From Pseudomonas yangonensis (GTDB lineage: Bacteria; Pseudomonadota; Gammaproteobacteria; Pseudomonadales; Pseudomonadaceae): a stretch of DNA of 64,000 nt. The position numbers and the translations under genes are program-made. The DNA lies in NCBI RefSeq assembly GCF_009932725.1, contig NZ_BLJU01000020.1, positions 1 to 64,000 of the forward strand, given 5' to 3'. Below, piece after piece: positions 9,527-18,706 of the stretch (within the stretch, counting starts at the first letter, position 1; each line of letters starts with the position of its first letter). The notes below the pieces were generated by a model that saw nothing but the letters and a program-made list of their open reading frames with translations, was not told the DNA's origin and ran no database searches.

Positions 9527-9811
9527 TCAGGCCTGGTTGATCGGATTTTCCGGATACCAGACGTCCAGCAGCGGGCTGATCTCGTAGTTCTGCAGCTCGT
9601 CACGGCCCTTCAGCCAGGCTTCGACGGCGGCGCGCTGCTCCTCGTTGACCGAGCCACGCTTGGCCAGGCAGACCAGACCGTAGTCCTCACCACCTACGTA
9701 GTCCAGGCCATTGCCGGCAATAGCCTGATCGAGGAACTGATCGACGAAAGCGTCGAGGGTCTGGTCGCTCAGGTCGGCCTTGAAGTTCAGGGTCAGCTCG
9801 AAGCCCAGCTC
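9527..9811 (-). pseudogene. yggL: Host yggL, 3' fragment (interrupted by island)
   Basis: The minus strand encodes ELGFELTLNFKADL... through a C-terminus ending in WYPENPINQA, the C-terminal three quarters of a YggL/DUF469 (50S-subunit-associated) protein. It has no start codon of its own: reading upstream, the frame runs from GAG (9811-9809) straight into unrelated AT-rich sequence. The missing 19 codons (MATNRSRRLRKKLCVDEFQ) are at 37490-37546 on the same strand, so the gene was split by insertion of the DNA between. The reading frame within the fragment is undamaged, suggesting the insertion is recent or reversible. The sequence is direct evidence; the gene name is from family recognition. 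Confidence 0.93.
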
Positions 9812-9899
9812 TTTGCTTTGACTATTTTGAGAACATTGTCATTATCTTCTAAACAGCTCTGAAACGATTGATTCAGACGCCAATGGAAGCGAAAGAAAA

Positions 9900-12206
9900 A
9901 TGACAATTATCAAAAAAACCCAAGCTATCCGCTATCACCCTTTGGCTGCAATCGACCCAGAGTTGGCGAATCTGATTATCCAAGGGGCAGCCGACCACCA
10001 AAAAAACTTCGGTCTCAGAAAATACAGCGTCCACGCGTCCATACAACTGTTGGAGGCCTACTGTGACATTACCGGCCAACGGATCACCATGGACACGGTC
10101 AGAAGCCCCTGTATCGAGGGAATCTTGCGTGGATTTTCCTCCGCGATGGCAGGCAATGCCCTAGTGGAGCTTCCAGAAAAAAAGCGTGAAACCTTATGCC
10201 GTTGCCTCTATCAATCGCTCACTACGGCTCTAGCGCAGCTTCCTGAAGCTCACGTTTTTTCCTGGAACTTCTCCCTGTTCAAACCAGATGCAAGCGTGTG
10301 CGCGAAGATTGCTTCGGCTAATGAGTACAAACGTTGGTACTGGAAAGGTTGGTCAATCCTGCGCCCGGACGAAACTGGTGTGTACGTGCGGCTCGCCCAG
10401 CTCGTAGCCCCTTATGGGCGGGTATTTGTAGAGGCCATCTTCGCAGAAATTGAAAGGTACTTCCGTGGTCGACCTGCCGCATTTCGCGTTGAATGGAACT
10501 ACATGTTCGACTATCTCGGTGAGTACCACACCATGTGGCCCCGGAGCACCTTCAAAACCGAGGCAGGCGTGAAAAGTTTCATACAGGCCTTTACAGTTGC
10601 TTACTTCAGAGAAGCAAAGGAAGCCCAGAAGGATGCAAAATCACAAATCAAAAACTGGGGCCGATTTATAACGTCGATTGAGAAGTGCCTATGCAAAACT
10701 GGGGTATGGGCAAAGCTAACCTCACCAATCAAGCGGCCACCACCGTCAACCAAGCATGGATCTGAAACCAAACTAGAAGAGCGCGAAGGCGGACTGTTTG
10801 TCCAAGAAAAGCTACTTACGAGCATTCCCCTTTACGTAACCGATTCAGAAGCCGTTGACGTACTGTTTTTCCACATCAAAAATGATCTTGCCACAGTTCG
10901 TAACTGGGCAAGCCACCAGGTTGCAGACCTGAAATCCCGACAGGGCCGTCGTGTCTTGCTCGCTCAGAGCGGCACCCCGATCATCGAGCACCAAGGCCGG
11001 GGAATCGTAAATCGGTACACACTGGCTGACATCTGCGCGACACTGGAGGCCGCCGACTCTAAGGTACCATCAAGTTTCCTTTGTAAGATTTATAACCGGC
11101 TCACCGGCGAAAACTGCGATGCCGCAGATCTTGCCAACATTTACGGGTTACCCGTTACAGGAAGTCTGTTCCCGCTTCAGTGCCTGTTAGTGCTTGAGCA
11201 TCCTGAAATCACGACCGAGTTTCTAAAGAGCTTCGAGCTTTACAATCAGCAAGGTCAATTGGTGGGATTTAACGAAGAGAAGCGCCTACTAACTGGATAC
11301 AAAGACCGCAAGAAGCCAGATGTTCGGGAGCAGGTCATCGAGCTCAATGACACTTCTTTCAACATAGTGAAGGATATTATCGAGATCACTAGCTCTGGAC
11401 GGGGAAAGCTACGCGCGCAAGGGAAAGACAGCTATCGCTACCTATTTATCACTTCAGGGAAAGCCTTCCACTTCAATCAGGCCGATGTAACCATCTGGAA
11501 CGAACATACCTTTCGTAACAATTCTAGCTTACGCGAACAACTGATCACACAATTCAAGCCTCACAGCGACCTGCCGGTTACCGAGCTGGTCGAATTCATC
11601 AAACGAGTACGATTAACCAAGATCCGGGCATCTAGGGCTGTAGAAATCTTTATTCATAGTAAAAGTAGCGAAGCCATGTCTAAGGCCCTCGGCCATGAGC
11701 ACTATTACCCAGATCTGCTCAGCCACTACCTACCGGACGCGCTATTGGCATTCATCAAAGCTCGGTGGATCCGGATCTTTCAGAAAGCTCTCGTCTGTGA
11801 AGCCATGAAGGATAGTCCCCATCTCCTCCGAGTGACCCGATTCAACACCATGGATGAACTGGATGCCTTTCTGGATAACCACCGAATTAAAGAAATTCCG
11901 TACCAAGCTTCCGATCCTGAGCGCACAGAACGCCGGGCAATTACCGAGGCTAGTGAGGCTGTTTTTTCTATCGGCGTGCCGTTCCTGGCTTCTTTGCTCT
12001 CACTTGAAGCAGCAGTCAAAACCTCCACTGATCGGGCCCGCGTATGCGGCAAAGCGGAATACTGGGCGTCATTTGCAGACAAAATTAAATCTGAAATCAC
12101 AAGCGGCTATAACCGCCTGCTGAAGCAACACCTAGATGCTGCGCTGAAACTAGTTGATGCGAAAAAGATGGAGGCATTGATCTATGTCCCTGCTCACTGG
12201 GCGTGA
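9900..12206 (+). CDS. Large tyrosine-recombinase-like integrase protein 1 of island
   Basis: A 768-aa protein, first gene of the recombination operon. The recognisable part is the segment around 565-640: KIRASRAVEIF, then ALGHEHYYPDLLSHYLP, then ARWIRIFQKALVCEAM. This fits the second Arg (R576), Gly-His (598-599) and nucleophile Tyr (Y610) of a tyrosine recombinase. The usual His of the HxxR box appears to be Thr (TKIR), so the site may be degenerate. The N-terminal 450 residues have no motif I recognise. Its stop overlaps the next gene by 23 bases, indicating coupled translation. It resembles the large integrase components of multi-recombinase elements (Tn554 type, GMT type). The precise family assignment is not certain. 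Confidence 0.7.
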   Translation: MTIIKKTQAIRYHPLAAIDPELANLIIQGAADHQKNFGLRKYSVHASIQLLEAYCDITGQRITMDTVRSPCIEGILRGFSSAMAGNALVELPEKKRETLCRCLYQSLTTALAQLPEAHVFSWNFSLFKPDASVCAKIASANEYKRWYWKGWSILRPDETGVYVRLAQLVAPYGRVFVEAIFAEIERYFRGRPAAFRVEWNYMFDYLGEYHTMWPRSTFKTEAGVKSFIQAFTVAYFREAKEAQKDAKSQIKNWGRFITSIEKCLCKTGVWAKLTSPIKRPPPSTKHGSETKLEEREGGLFVQEKLLTSIPLYVTDSEAVDVLFFHIKNDLATVRNWASHQVADLKSRQGRRVLLAQSGTPIIEHQGRGIVNRYTLADICATLEAADSKVPSSFLCKIYNRLTGENCDAADLANIYGLPVTGSLFPLQCLLVLEHPEITTEFLKSFELYNQQGQLVGFNEEKRLLTGYKDRKKPDVREQVIELNDTSFNIVKDIIEITSSGRGKLRAQGKDSYRYLFITSGKAFHFNQADVTIWNEHTFRNNSSLREQLITQFKPHSDLPVTELVEFIKRVRLTKIRASRAVEIFIHSKSSEAMSKALGHEHYYPDLLSHYLPDALLAFIKARWIRIFQKALVCEAMKDSPHLLRVTRFNTMDELDAFLDNHRIKEIPYQASDPERTERRAITEASEAVFSIGVPFLASLLSLEAAVKTSTDRARVCGKAEYWASFADKIKSEITSGYNRLLKQHLDAALKLVDAKKMEALIYVPAHWA

Positions 12207-14268
12207 ATCCAGCACCGGGTATGAATTTCTCGATGACTTTGTGATAACAAAACTAGCGCCTCATACGTCAGCACCCTGGCTGCTAAGTGACTTCTATAAG
12301 CATCGCTGGGCAATTCAGGCCAACCAAAAAAAACCCATAGAACTCGATTGGACGGTACATCTTGGGGATGGCAGTCTATTGACTGAGGCCAAGAACGAAA
12401 AATTATTACGGTCGTTGCAACACCTGCTCATAATTGGTGCGAACGGAGTCAATGAAGAGTTTTCCACGCGCGCACCCGTGACCCAAAACATGCGTCTGTC
12501 ATGCACGTTAAGACTCATTGACTACCTGTTGATACACTCAAGAAGGCTTGGCCTTATCAAGTTCGGCCTTGGCGCCTTGAGCGCCGATGATTTGAAAGGA
12601 ATTCTCAACCATCTTGCCTCTACTTCATGGGCTGAAGACTCCGTTTATGCATGGCCTGAACGCTCATCGGCGTTCTGCAATGCTCAGCTGTGCAATCTCA
12701 GCGATAACGAGGCCGAGATAATCTTTGCCAAGTATCCAAGTATGTTGGAGGTGAGCGACGATGAGTGTGAGAATCTCAAACTCGATATCACCGTGGCTGA
12801 TATCCCGAGGATTCGTGCGGCACTCATGAAGGCTAATCTGTACTACGGGAATAGTAGCAATGGCTACAAGGTAAGCACAAAAGCACTTTCGGAGCGCATC
12901 TACTCAGACACGTTGCGTGGGCGACAAACGCCAAAATCGGCTCTCGAAGTACTTAATTTCTACCCCAACGAAATCAACTACAAGCGCGAGTATCCAGGGG
13001 TCAGAGTCACCACAGGCGAGTCTGATATCCTCCAAGACACCGTGTACTATTACTATCGGTACGCGCTCGTGAATAGCGCGGCACTCAATACGTTAGGGTT
13101 ATCCGCCCCCGCAGATACCAACACCATCACAGAGTACATTCCAAAACTCAACGAATCCTCCCGATTCAGAAGCGTGCCGTCAGACAACCTGTTGAAGCTA
13201 TTCCGCCGCAGTGTGGAATTCCATGTCGAACATGGGAGGAAGATCCTGAACGGTTTCATCAGGGTGGCAGCGCGTAGTCACGCTCAGAATATCTCAATGA
13301 CCCAACAATCCAAAGAGGACTTTTTGAGAATTATCGGCCCGGAGCTCGCTAACTTTGGCGTCAAAGAGTTAGGCCTATCCAGCAACCGCAGCACCAATAA
13401 TAAATCTCCTCGAAAAGGCAGCCGGGAGCAGTACTTCCAGCACCTGCGCGCCAACCACGGACTGCTTGAGCTGGTATACGTCTACCTGGGCAGCATACAG
13501 ATGGTCGTTGGGATGATCATGGCGCGACGCATTGACGAGTTGGTCACTCTGGACGCTGCGAACTGCTTGGACAAAAGCAAATCATGGCTCGTCTTCAACT
13601 TGGAGAAATCCACCCGCGACGCCTTGGGAATGCGGCAGCGTGAATCTCGGCCTATTGACGCCATTGCCGTGGAAATGATCGAGGAGCTTCGCCGCTTTCA
13701 AAAGCTGCTCAAGCGTCTCCGGGTTATCGACGATCTGACCAGCCTCTTCGCGACCCCATCGTCGCTGGGGCACAAAGGATTACAGGACTGCTCGCTTCAC
13801 CTGTACAACCGCCATCTGGACTTCGCCTGCGACTACTTCGAAAGCGATATCACTGCTGACGGGGAACGCTACTACGTACGCCAGCACCAACTGCGCCGCT
13901 TTTTTGCCATTATGTTTTTCTACACCAATAGCTTCGGCGAGTTGGATACCCTTCGCTGGATGCTCGGACACCGCGACATTGAACACGTTTGGCACTACTT
14001 GACCGAGTGCCTAGAGCCCAAAGATCTCAGGGGCGCGGGCGCCCGCTATTTTGCTGACCTCGCCAAACACGAACGGTTAGACAATTACCAGAATTTGCAG
14101 GATCTGCTGTTTGCGGAATTCAGCACCACCAAATTCTCCTTGGTCGACGAGCAAAAAATCGAAGACTACCTTTCGGCGATGCTTGAAGAAGGGAAAGCTC
14201 GGATTGAGCCACAATTCTTCAACGATGAAAATGGTAAATCCATGCAAGTTCTATTCATTGTTAGCTGA
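12184..14268 (+). CDS. Tyrosine recombinase/integrase protein 2 of island
   Basis: A 694-aa protein with a complete catalytic set in its C-terminal third: Arg 448/449 (ARRIDEL), Lys 475 (LEKST), HQLRR (H568, R571), LGH (H596) and Tyr 605 (WHYLTE). It should therefore cut and rejoin DNA through a 3'-phosphotyrosine intermediate. The long N-terminal part (1-400) is unlike phage integrases and probably contacts the ends or partner proteins. The start ATG at 12184 lies inside the preceding gene, preceded by GGAGGCATT. The next gene starts 8 bases after its stop. It may correspond to the GmtZ or GmtY component of Gamma-Mobile-Trio elements; I cannot distinguish which without a profile search. Confidence 0.8.
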   Translation: MSLLTGRESSTGYEFLDDFVITKLAPHTSAPWLLSDFYKHRWAIQANQKKPIELDWTVHLGDGSLLTEAKNEKLLRSLQHLLIIGANGVNEEFSTRAPVTQNMRLSCTLRLIDYLLIHSRRLGLIKFGLGALSADDLKGILNHLASTSWAEDSVYAWPERSSAFCNAQLCNLSDNEAEIIFAKYPSMLEVSDDECENLKLDITVADIPRIRAALMKANLYYGNSSNGYKVSTKALSERIYSDTLRGRQTPKSALEVLNFYPNEINYKREYPGVRVTTGESDILQDTVYYYYRYALVNSAALNTLGLSAPADTNTITEYIPKLNESSRFRSVPSDNLLKLFRRSVEFHVEHGRKILNGFIRVAARSHAQNISMTQQSKEDFLRIIGPELANFGVKELGLSSNRSTNNKSPRKGSREQYFQHLRANHGLLELVYVYLGSIQMVVGMIMARRIDELVTLDAANCLDKSKSWLVFNLEKSTRDALGMRQRESRPIDAIAVEMIEELRRFQKLLKRLRVIDDLTSLFATPSSLGHKGLQDCSLHLYNRHLDFACDYFESDITADGERYYVRQHQLRRFFAIMFFYTNSFGELDTLRWMLGHRDIEHVWHYLTECLEPKDLRGAGARYFADLAKHERLDNYQNLQDLLFAEFSTTKFSLVDEQKIEDYLSAMLEEGKARIEPQFFNDENGKSMQVLFIVS

Positions 14269-14275
14269 GAATAAA

Positions 14276-14890
14276 ATGAGCCCATTACCCAAGCGCGAGC
14301 TGATTGATCAATCCATATCGAACATCTTCAAATTACTAGTAGATATAGGGCAATCACCAGGCGACTATACTGACAACGAAAAAGTTCTGAACGCACTGAA
14401 GAGCCAAGGTGGCTTATGCTCTTTGGACATTGAGTTCTTCATACAGGATGAAAGCTTCACAATCCACCCCATAAGCCTTAACACCCTAAAGAAAAGGCTC
14501 GCCGACAATGAGCCTAACAAAGATTTTCAGCACTTAGAAAAATTGCGAGCACATGCACAGAATGCTATAAGCAAACTCAGCAAGGAACTGACGCCTCCAA
14601 ATAAACGTACTCGCTCTGCACTGGAGGATCAGGTCGAGGAACTCAAGGCTTCGATTTCCACACTCCAAGCGGTAAATATGGTTTTAATACAGGCACTGGA
14701 GATTAACCGGAAAGACTTGATCACGATCTCTGACACCACGAATACGGGATTGCGACAAAAGAGAATTAACGACGCAATCAACAGAATCATCAAGATATTA
14801 GGGTTAAACCCTGCCCCCTTTGATGACGTGACCGTTCTATCCATGAAAAATCATTTGCAGTTGGTGCCAAATGGCAAAGCGAATCATTGA
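14276..14890 (+). CDS. Small coiled-coil partner of the island recombinases (GmtX/TnpC-like)
   Basis: A 204-aa protein between two recombinase genes. Residues 85-150 form a predicted coiled coil (ALEDQVEELKASISTLQA...). No catalytic motif is seen. In Tn554-type transposons a small TnpC protein, and in Gamma-Mobile-Trio elements GmtX, accompany two recombinases, and this gene fits that place, size and form. The ATG at 14276 follows the previous stop by 8 bases; its own end overlaps the next gene by 20 bases. Its function as an accessory or end-synapsis factor is inferred from context only. Confidence 0.6.
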   Translation: MSPLPKRELIDQSISNIFKLLVDIGQSPGDYTDNEKVLNALKSQGGLCSLDIEFFIQDESFTIHPISLNTLKKRLADNEPNKDFQHLEKLRAHAQNAISKLSKELTPPNKRTRSALEDQVEELKASISTLQAVNMVLIQALEINRKDLITISDTTNTGLRQKRINDAINRIIKILGLNPAPFDDVTVLSMKNHLQLVPNGKANH

Positions 14891-16283
14891 GTACCCCGAA
14901 GCATCTCAATTGTTCACTCCAATCCCGAGACTGCGACTATACGACTATTTATCGCACGATAAACTGCATACGCTTGATGGCAGCAATATGCCATTCATGA
15001 CTTGGCCTGATGGCTCGCCTTGTTTGCAGGCCAACGCCTACATGATCAAGACACGCATGCAACCAAGCCGTGGCGGCAATGGCCCATCAAGATTTGGAAC
15101 CAAAGGGGGTACCTTTGGTGAATACGCCGGGCAGATCAGTCACCTGATTAGATTCTGTTACTATAACAAAATCAACTTCATAGCCCTTTCCGACGACGAT
15201 TTTTGCGACTTCATCGACGGACTCCGCAAACAGACAAAACCAAACAATCCAACTCAGCTAAAAAGAACTGAGCGCACAATTACCAGTATAGGCAGAAGAT
15301 GTTTAAACTTTCTCTCACATGTGGGAGAGATGAATGGAATTCATAATTTCGTTGGAATAGGTGGAACCATTTCTATTGAGATGGTGGACTCAGTTTTCTA
15401 CAGAAATGGAAAAGCCATCAAACGCTCCAGCGTTCACCACAGGTCTTTCAGGACGGCCAGTGCCAAAAAGACTCGCAGACCTATTGGCGAAGCCACCATC
15501 GCAAAGTTGCACAACGCTGTTGATGAAATGTCCACATCGGAATTTTTATGCAATCGCCGACATCTGATGATTTCCTTGTTCGAGGAACTGGGTGGCCGTC
15601 GAGCCGAGATTCAGGCGATTACTGTTTCACAAGTTTTCGCTGCTAGCAAAATTAAAAAGCCAATAATTCAACTTTCCACTTTGAAAAGAGGCGGGACTGG
15701 GCTGACGCGTGAGCTTGAGCTTAGCCCACCAATGATAGAAGACCTCCTGAACTATATTCGCGGCGACCGCCGCACCATCATGAAGCGATTCAAGGACGCT
15801 CCAGACCACGGTCTTCTACTAGTGACAGAGCGAGGCGGACGCCCATTGGGGATAGATACCGTGACGACCGAGTTTTCGTTAATTCGACGTGCAGCGGGCA
15901 TCGAGGAACAAGCCTGCTCGCACCTCTTCAGGCATGCTTTCTGCACCAATATTGTGGCTAAGCTCATTGCTGAAACACAGGCCCTGAGCCCCGACTCATT
16001 CAGGCAAACACTAATGACAAACAAGATGTTGGCCGAGCGCGCCATGGCCTTGAGCGGCCACGCAACGCTTGAGAGTTTGCTTAACTATGTGGACGCCGCC
16101 TTTAGGGAAAAATCCAAGTACGAACAGGTCATCCATAACGTCCAAGTTGCCAGGACTTATGAAACCTACCAGCGCCGGAGAAAACAGCTCTTAGAAGATT
16201 TCAAAAGAGGGAAAATCAGCAAGGAGAAATACATCAAGCGAGAAGAGGCTCTGACGGCAGCCATGGATCTTGACCTTGCATGA
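14871..16283 (+). CDS. Tyrosine recombinase protein 3 of island
   Basis: A 470-aa recombinase with an intact active site: Arg 243/244 (LGGRRAEI), Lys 272 (TLKRGG), HLFR (H351, R354), SGH (H397) and Tyr 406 (LLNYVDAA). The N-terminal 200 residues hold a plausible arm/core-binding region (GGTFGEYAGQISHLIRF). It ends with a basic helical tail. It starts within the coiled-coil gene and is the last gene of the four-gene operon. This is the most canonical integrase of the set and is likely to perform integration into yggL. It resembles the recombinase GmtY of Gamma-Mobile-Trio elements in layout; the assignment is tentative. Confidence 0.8.
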   Translation: MAKRIIEYPEASQLFTPIPRLRLYDYLSHDKLHTLDGSNMPFMTWPDGSPCLQANAYMIKTRMQPSRGGNGPSRFGTKGGTFGEYAGQISHLIRFCYYNKINFIALSDDDFCDFIDGLRKQTKPNNPTQLKRTERTITSIGRRCLNFLSHVGEMNGIHNFVGIGGTISIEMVDSVFYRNGKAIKRSSVHHRSFRTASAKKTRRPIGEATIAKLHNAVDEMSTSEFLCNRRHLMISLFEELGGRRAEIQAITVSQVFAASKIKKPIIQLSTLKRGGTGLTRELELSPPMIEDLLNYIRGDRRTIMKRFKDAPDHGLLLVTERGGRPLGIDTVTTEFSLIRRAAGIEEQACSHLFRHAFCTNIVAKLIAETQALSPDSFRQTLMTNKMLAERAMALSGHATLESLLNYVDAAFREKSKYEQVIHNVQVARTYETYQRRRKQLLEDFKRGKISKEKYIKREEALTAAMDLDLA

Positions 16284-16316
16284 GCGACTACACGACCAGT
16301 GCGCGGGGATCCTAGC

Positions 16317-16772
16317 TTACCCTCTAGCCCAGTACCTCTGAACAGTCCTGAGTGTCACCCCTAGCCTACGAGCGATCTCGTCTTTTTGTAGACCTTCACC
16401 CTGCATGCGCTTCACGGAGTCACGAGTACTGTCTGCCTTCCGCCCTCGAATTCCCCGAAGCGCATCCTCTTGAACAACTGCCTCAAACCGCCCCGCACTC
16501 AGCAACGCCCTAAGCCTTTTATTACTCAGCACTATCTGTTCTTCAACGTCGAGACCAGAGCAACGCGCTTCGACAACCAGCAGAACATCGCTGGGCGCGA
16601 CACCGAGCACCTTGCAGAGAGCGGCAAGCGTATCGATGCGAGGAAGCGTTTGGCCGTTTTCGATCTGGCTCAGATTTGAAATATGAAGGACTTCACCGCA
16701 CTCAATGCGTGTCAGACCAGCTTGGAGCCTGGCATCCCGCAGCACCTGCCCCAAAACCTTTTCAAACCTCAT
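16317..16772 (-). CDS. XRE-family regulator with second C-terminal HTH
   Basis: A 151-aa DNA-binding protein. Residues 5-65 are a Cro/CI helix-turn-helix (AGLTRIECGEVLHISNLSQIENG). The C-terminal 45 residues form a Hin/resolvase-type HTH (LQKDEIARRLGVTLRTVQRYW). The ATG at 16772 is preferred; an in-frame TTG at 16787 would add five residues. It is convergent with the recombinase operon. A strong 15-bp inverted repeat sits just upstream of its start (16813-16850) and probably is its own operator. It may control the island, either the small genes to its right or excision; this is inference. Confidence 0.85.
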   Translation of the reverse strand: MRFEKVLGQVLRDARLQAGLTRIECGEVLHISNLSQIENGQTLPRIDTLAALCKVLGVAPSDVLLVVEARCSGLDVEEQIVLSNKRLRALLSAGRFEAVVQEDALRGIRGRKADSTRDSVKRMQGEGLQKDEIARRLGVTLRTVQRYWARG

Positions 16773-16812
16773 TTTCTTCGCGCTCAAAAACGAGCATCAA
16801 ACCAATTTTGAC

Positions 16813-16850
16813 GCGACACATCGTTAGCGAATAAACTAATGATGTGTCGC
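16813..16850. promoter_or_regulatory. Inverted-repeat operator upstream of XRE regulator
   Basis: GCGACACATCGTTAG (16813-16827) and CTAATGATGTGTCGC (16836-16850) are inverted copies with one mismatch, separated by 8 bases. It lies 41 bases upstream of the regulator's ATG, in the divergent region shared with the small gene at 17049. The size and symmetry suit binding of an HTH dimer, so autoregulation is likely. Confidence 0.7.
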
Positions 16851-17048
16851 AAGATCTTATCAGAAACCCCCGTCAATAAATGCCAATTGAAATCCTTGGC
16901 ACCAGCCAAGCAGGCGTGATTGCAGCCAGCGGCCCCCCAACCGAGTCCGCAAAGAGCGATGCCCAGCTTCTGCTCCTGCCGCCCTGAATGACACCCCGCC
17001 TCCACGGCGGCATAGCGACTGAACAGATATTTTAAGCGGAGGAACACC

Positions 17049-17495
17049 ATGGCTGATCAAGCCGGACATATCGACTTTGAGTTCAAGTCAGAAAGTGCAG
17101 GACTGTGGTGCCTCAATAAGAAAGGCAGCGAGCGCTGGATGAGCATTACGCTGGCCAGTACCGAAACCAATGGTGTTGTAAATACAATAGCTACAAATGA
17201 TCCCGAGATCATTAAGCGGACGCTCAAAGAACCAGGAGAAGGGTTATTCATCCGAAGCTTTCAAGCGGTCGTAAGCTGCGATTTTCCCGACAACAAGGGA
17301 ATTGCAGTTGCTGATGTATTAAAACTGATCGAGCAGCGAACCAAGCGAGGCGAAATATTCCATCTCGTGCACACCAAGTTCAATTGCTATCAATTTGGCG
17401 GCCCCATAAAACTCATGGCCAGTCAAGTACAGTTAGGCTCTGATGTGGTGCTCTATACGGCGAAGCCTCCAGCACGCCGGTATTACGGAGGCTAA
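17049..17495 (+). CDS. Island hypothetical protein (148 aa)
   Basis: Starts with ATG after a good ribosome site (GGAGGAACACC). The protein is soluble and mixed alpha/beta, with no motif I recognise. It is the first of three tightly packed small genes (next ATG 3 bases after its stop), divergent from the XRE regulator, and probably cotranscribed with them. Its function is unknown. Confidence 0.65.
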   Translation: MADQAGHIDFEFKSESAGLWCLNKKGSERWMSITLASTETNGVVNTIATNDPEIIKRTLKEPGEGLFIRSFQAVVSCDFPDNKGIAVADVLKLIEQRTKRGEIFHLVHTKFNCYQFGGPIKLMASQVQLGSDVVLYTAKPPARRYYGG

Positions 17496-17498
17496 GCG

Positions 17499-17897
17499 AT
17501 GAAACAGTTAAATGAGGTGGCTGAGTTACTTGTCGGCCCTGGCTCACCAATGCCAGGGGCACAGGTCAGTCAGGATGCGGCTGTAAGGATCGTCCGCGAA
17601 CGCTACCCATACTCAGAGTACTGCCTAGTCTCCAATTGGCGCTGGATCGACTTAGATGTAACACCAGAGCAACGCAGCGAGTTGACTAGAACCAACCGGC
17701 ACCCAGTCGTCATCTACGCCCATACCGTGATTTACGATAGTCAGCGCAGATGGGATGTTGGTGACTTTGTGCGCACAAGCTATCTTCATAAATTCGAAGA
17801 CGGGTTCATCTTCCAGACACTAAATTCGATTTACATCCTGATCGGCGATGGCGTCAGAATAAGAGCTTCTCTTGAGACCCTTGGGCGCATTTTTTGA
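17499..17897 (+). CDS. DUF6957-like hypothetical protein
   Basis: A 132-aa protein with YCLVSNWRWIDLDV, VVIYAHTVIYDS and RWDVGDFVRTSYL followed by a hydrophobic strand-rich end. This pattern is that of small proteins I recall as DUF6957, common on Pseudomonas genomic islands; no function is known. A ribosome site (ACGGAGG) sits 8 bases before the ATG. Its stop codon overlaps the next ATG (TGATG). Confidence 0.6.
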   Translation: MKQLNEVAELLVGPGSPMPGAQVSQDAAVRIVRERYPYSEYCLVSNWRWIDLDVTPEQRSELTRTNRHPVVIYAHTVIYDSQRRWDVGDFVRTSYLHKFEDGFIFQTLNSIYILIGDGVRIRASLETLGRIF

Positions 17898-18253
17898 TGT
17901 CAATGAGCGAACTATCAAGACGCACCAGGCTACGCCTGCTCAAAGCACAAAACACCCATTTCTCTTGGCGAGTGACTGGATATCTGACAGATGTTCATAT
18001 CTTCATAAGATCAGCCATTGGCTGTGTGCACCGCCATCAAGGAACTCGAAAATTCTTCAAAGAGGGAGTGACTATTCGCACGTCCGGTGTAATCCACCTT
18101 TACAAAGAAAGTGGATTCTGGGTGCTGCATACCACAAGCGGCAGTTTCTACGTGATCGCGACTTTTGAACGCAAAATCGGTTGGTATTCACTGATGCATT
18201 TCAAGGCTTCCGGGGAAGCTAGGTTGCGCTTGCCCTGGCGCCTCTTGAACTAG
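17897..18253 (+). CDS. Island hypothetical protein (118 aa)
   Basis: Very basic protein with a strand-rich central part (GVIHLYKESGFWVLHTTSGSF). The ATG at 17897 overlaps the preceding stop codon, so it is translated with the DUF6957-like gene; a second possible ATG lies two codons later. I recognise no domain. It is the last gene of the three-gene group. Confidence 0.55.
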   Translation: MSMSELSRRTRLRLLKAQNTHFSWRVTGYLTDVHIFIRSAIGCVHRHQGTRKFFKEGVTIRTSGVIHLYKESGFWVLHTTSGSFYVIATFERKIGWYSLMHFKASGEARLRLPWRLLN

Positions 18254-18359
18254 CTTAGGCTGCTTATGCAATGTAGATTGACCTGCCATTCCATTGGTAA
18301 GGCCTGGCTGATATCAGATCTTTGGTGTATATGTTGATGTATGTATAGCTAAGAGTCGT

Positions 18360-18378
18360 CTACACTTTCCGTGTGTAG
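18360..18378. promoter_or_regulatory. Short inverted repeat before the 101-aa gene
   Basis: CTACAC (18360-18365) and GTGTAG (18373-18378) flank a 7-base gap, 22 bases before the ATG at 18401. It could be an operator or a small leader hairpin. It is the only such symmetry in the 147-base gap. Confidence 0.4.
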
Positions 18379-18400
18379 CCACTAATAGGAAGATGTATCA

Positions 18401-18706
18401 ATGCCGACGATAGCCGAACAGCATCGGATCCTCGCGAAGTTGATTGAGGATTTATGTGAACTCAAGAAGGAGTACTATCACCTTTGGCATTACACATGTG
18501 GCAAGTCAGTACCGGATGATTATCGAAAAGCAGTGGATAGCTTGATGGAAAAGGCCAAAAACGAGTGCGAACGCTGGGTTCATCCTGCTCCGGAAATTTT
18601 ATATTGGGAGGCTTGGAAAGCCTTCTATCGTGTTGATACGCCATTGAATACGGAAGCAATAAGGCGTGTTTTAGTCAAGAAATTAGAGATCGATCTTGAC
18701 GTGTGA
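18401..18706 (+). CDS. Island hypothetical protein (101 aa)
   Basis: A 101-aa, helix-rich protein with two Cys residues and many Trp/Tyr (EYYHLWHYTCG, CERWVHPAPEILYWEAWKAFY). It is preceded by AGGAAG at a good distance and stands alone between the small-gene group and the convergent restriction operon. No domain is recognised; a small immunity or regulatory protein is possible but unsupported. Confidence 0.55.
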   Translation: MPTIAEQHRILAKLIEDLCELKKEYYHLWHYTCGKSVPDDYRKAVDSLMEKAKNECERWVHPAPEILYWEAWKAFYRVDTPLNTEAIRRVLVKKLEIDLDV

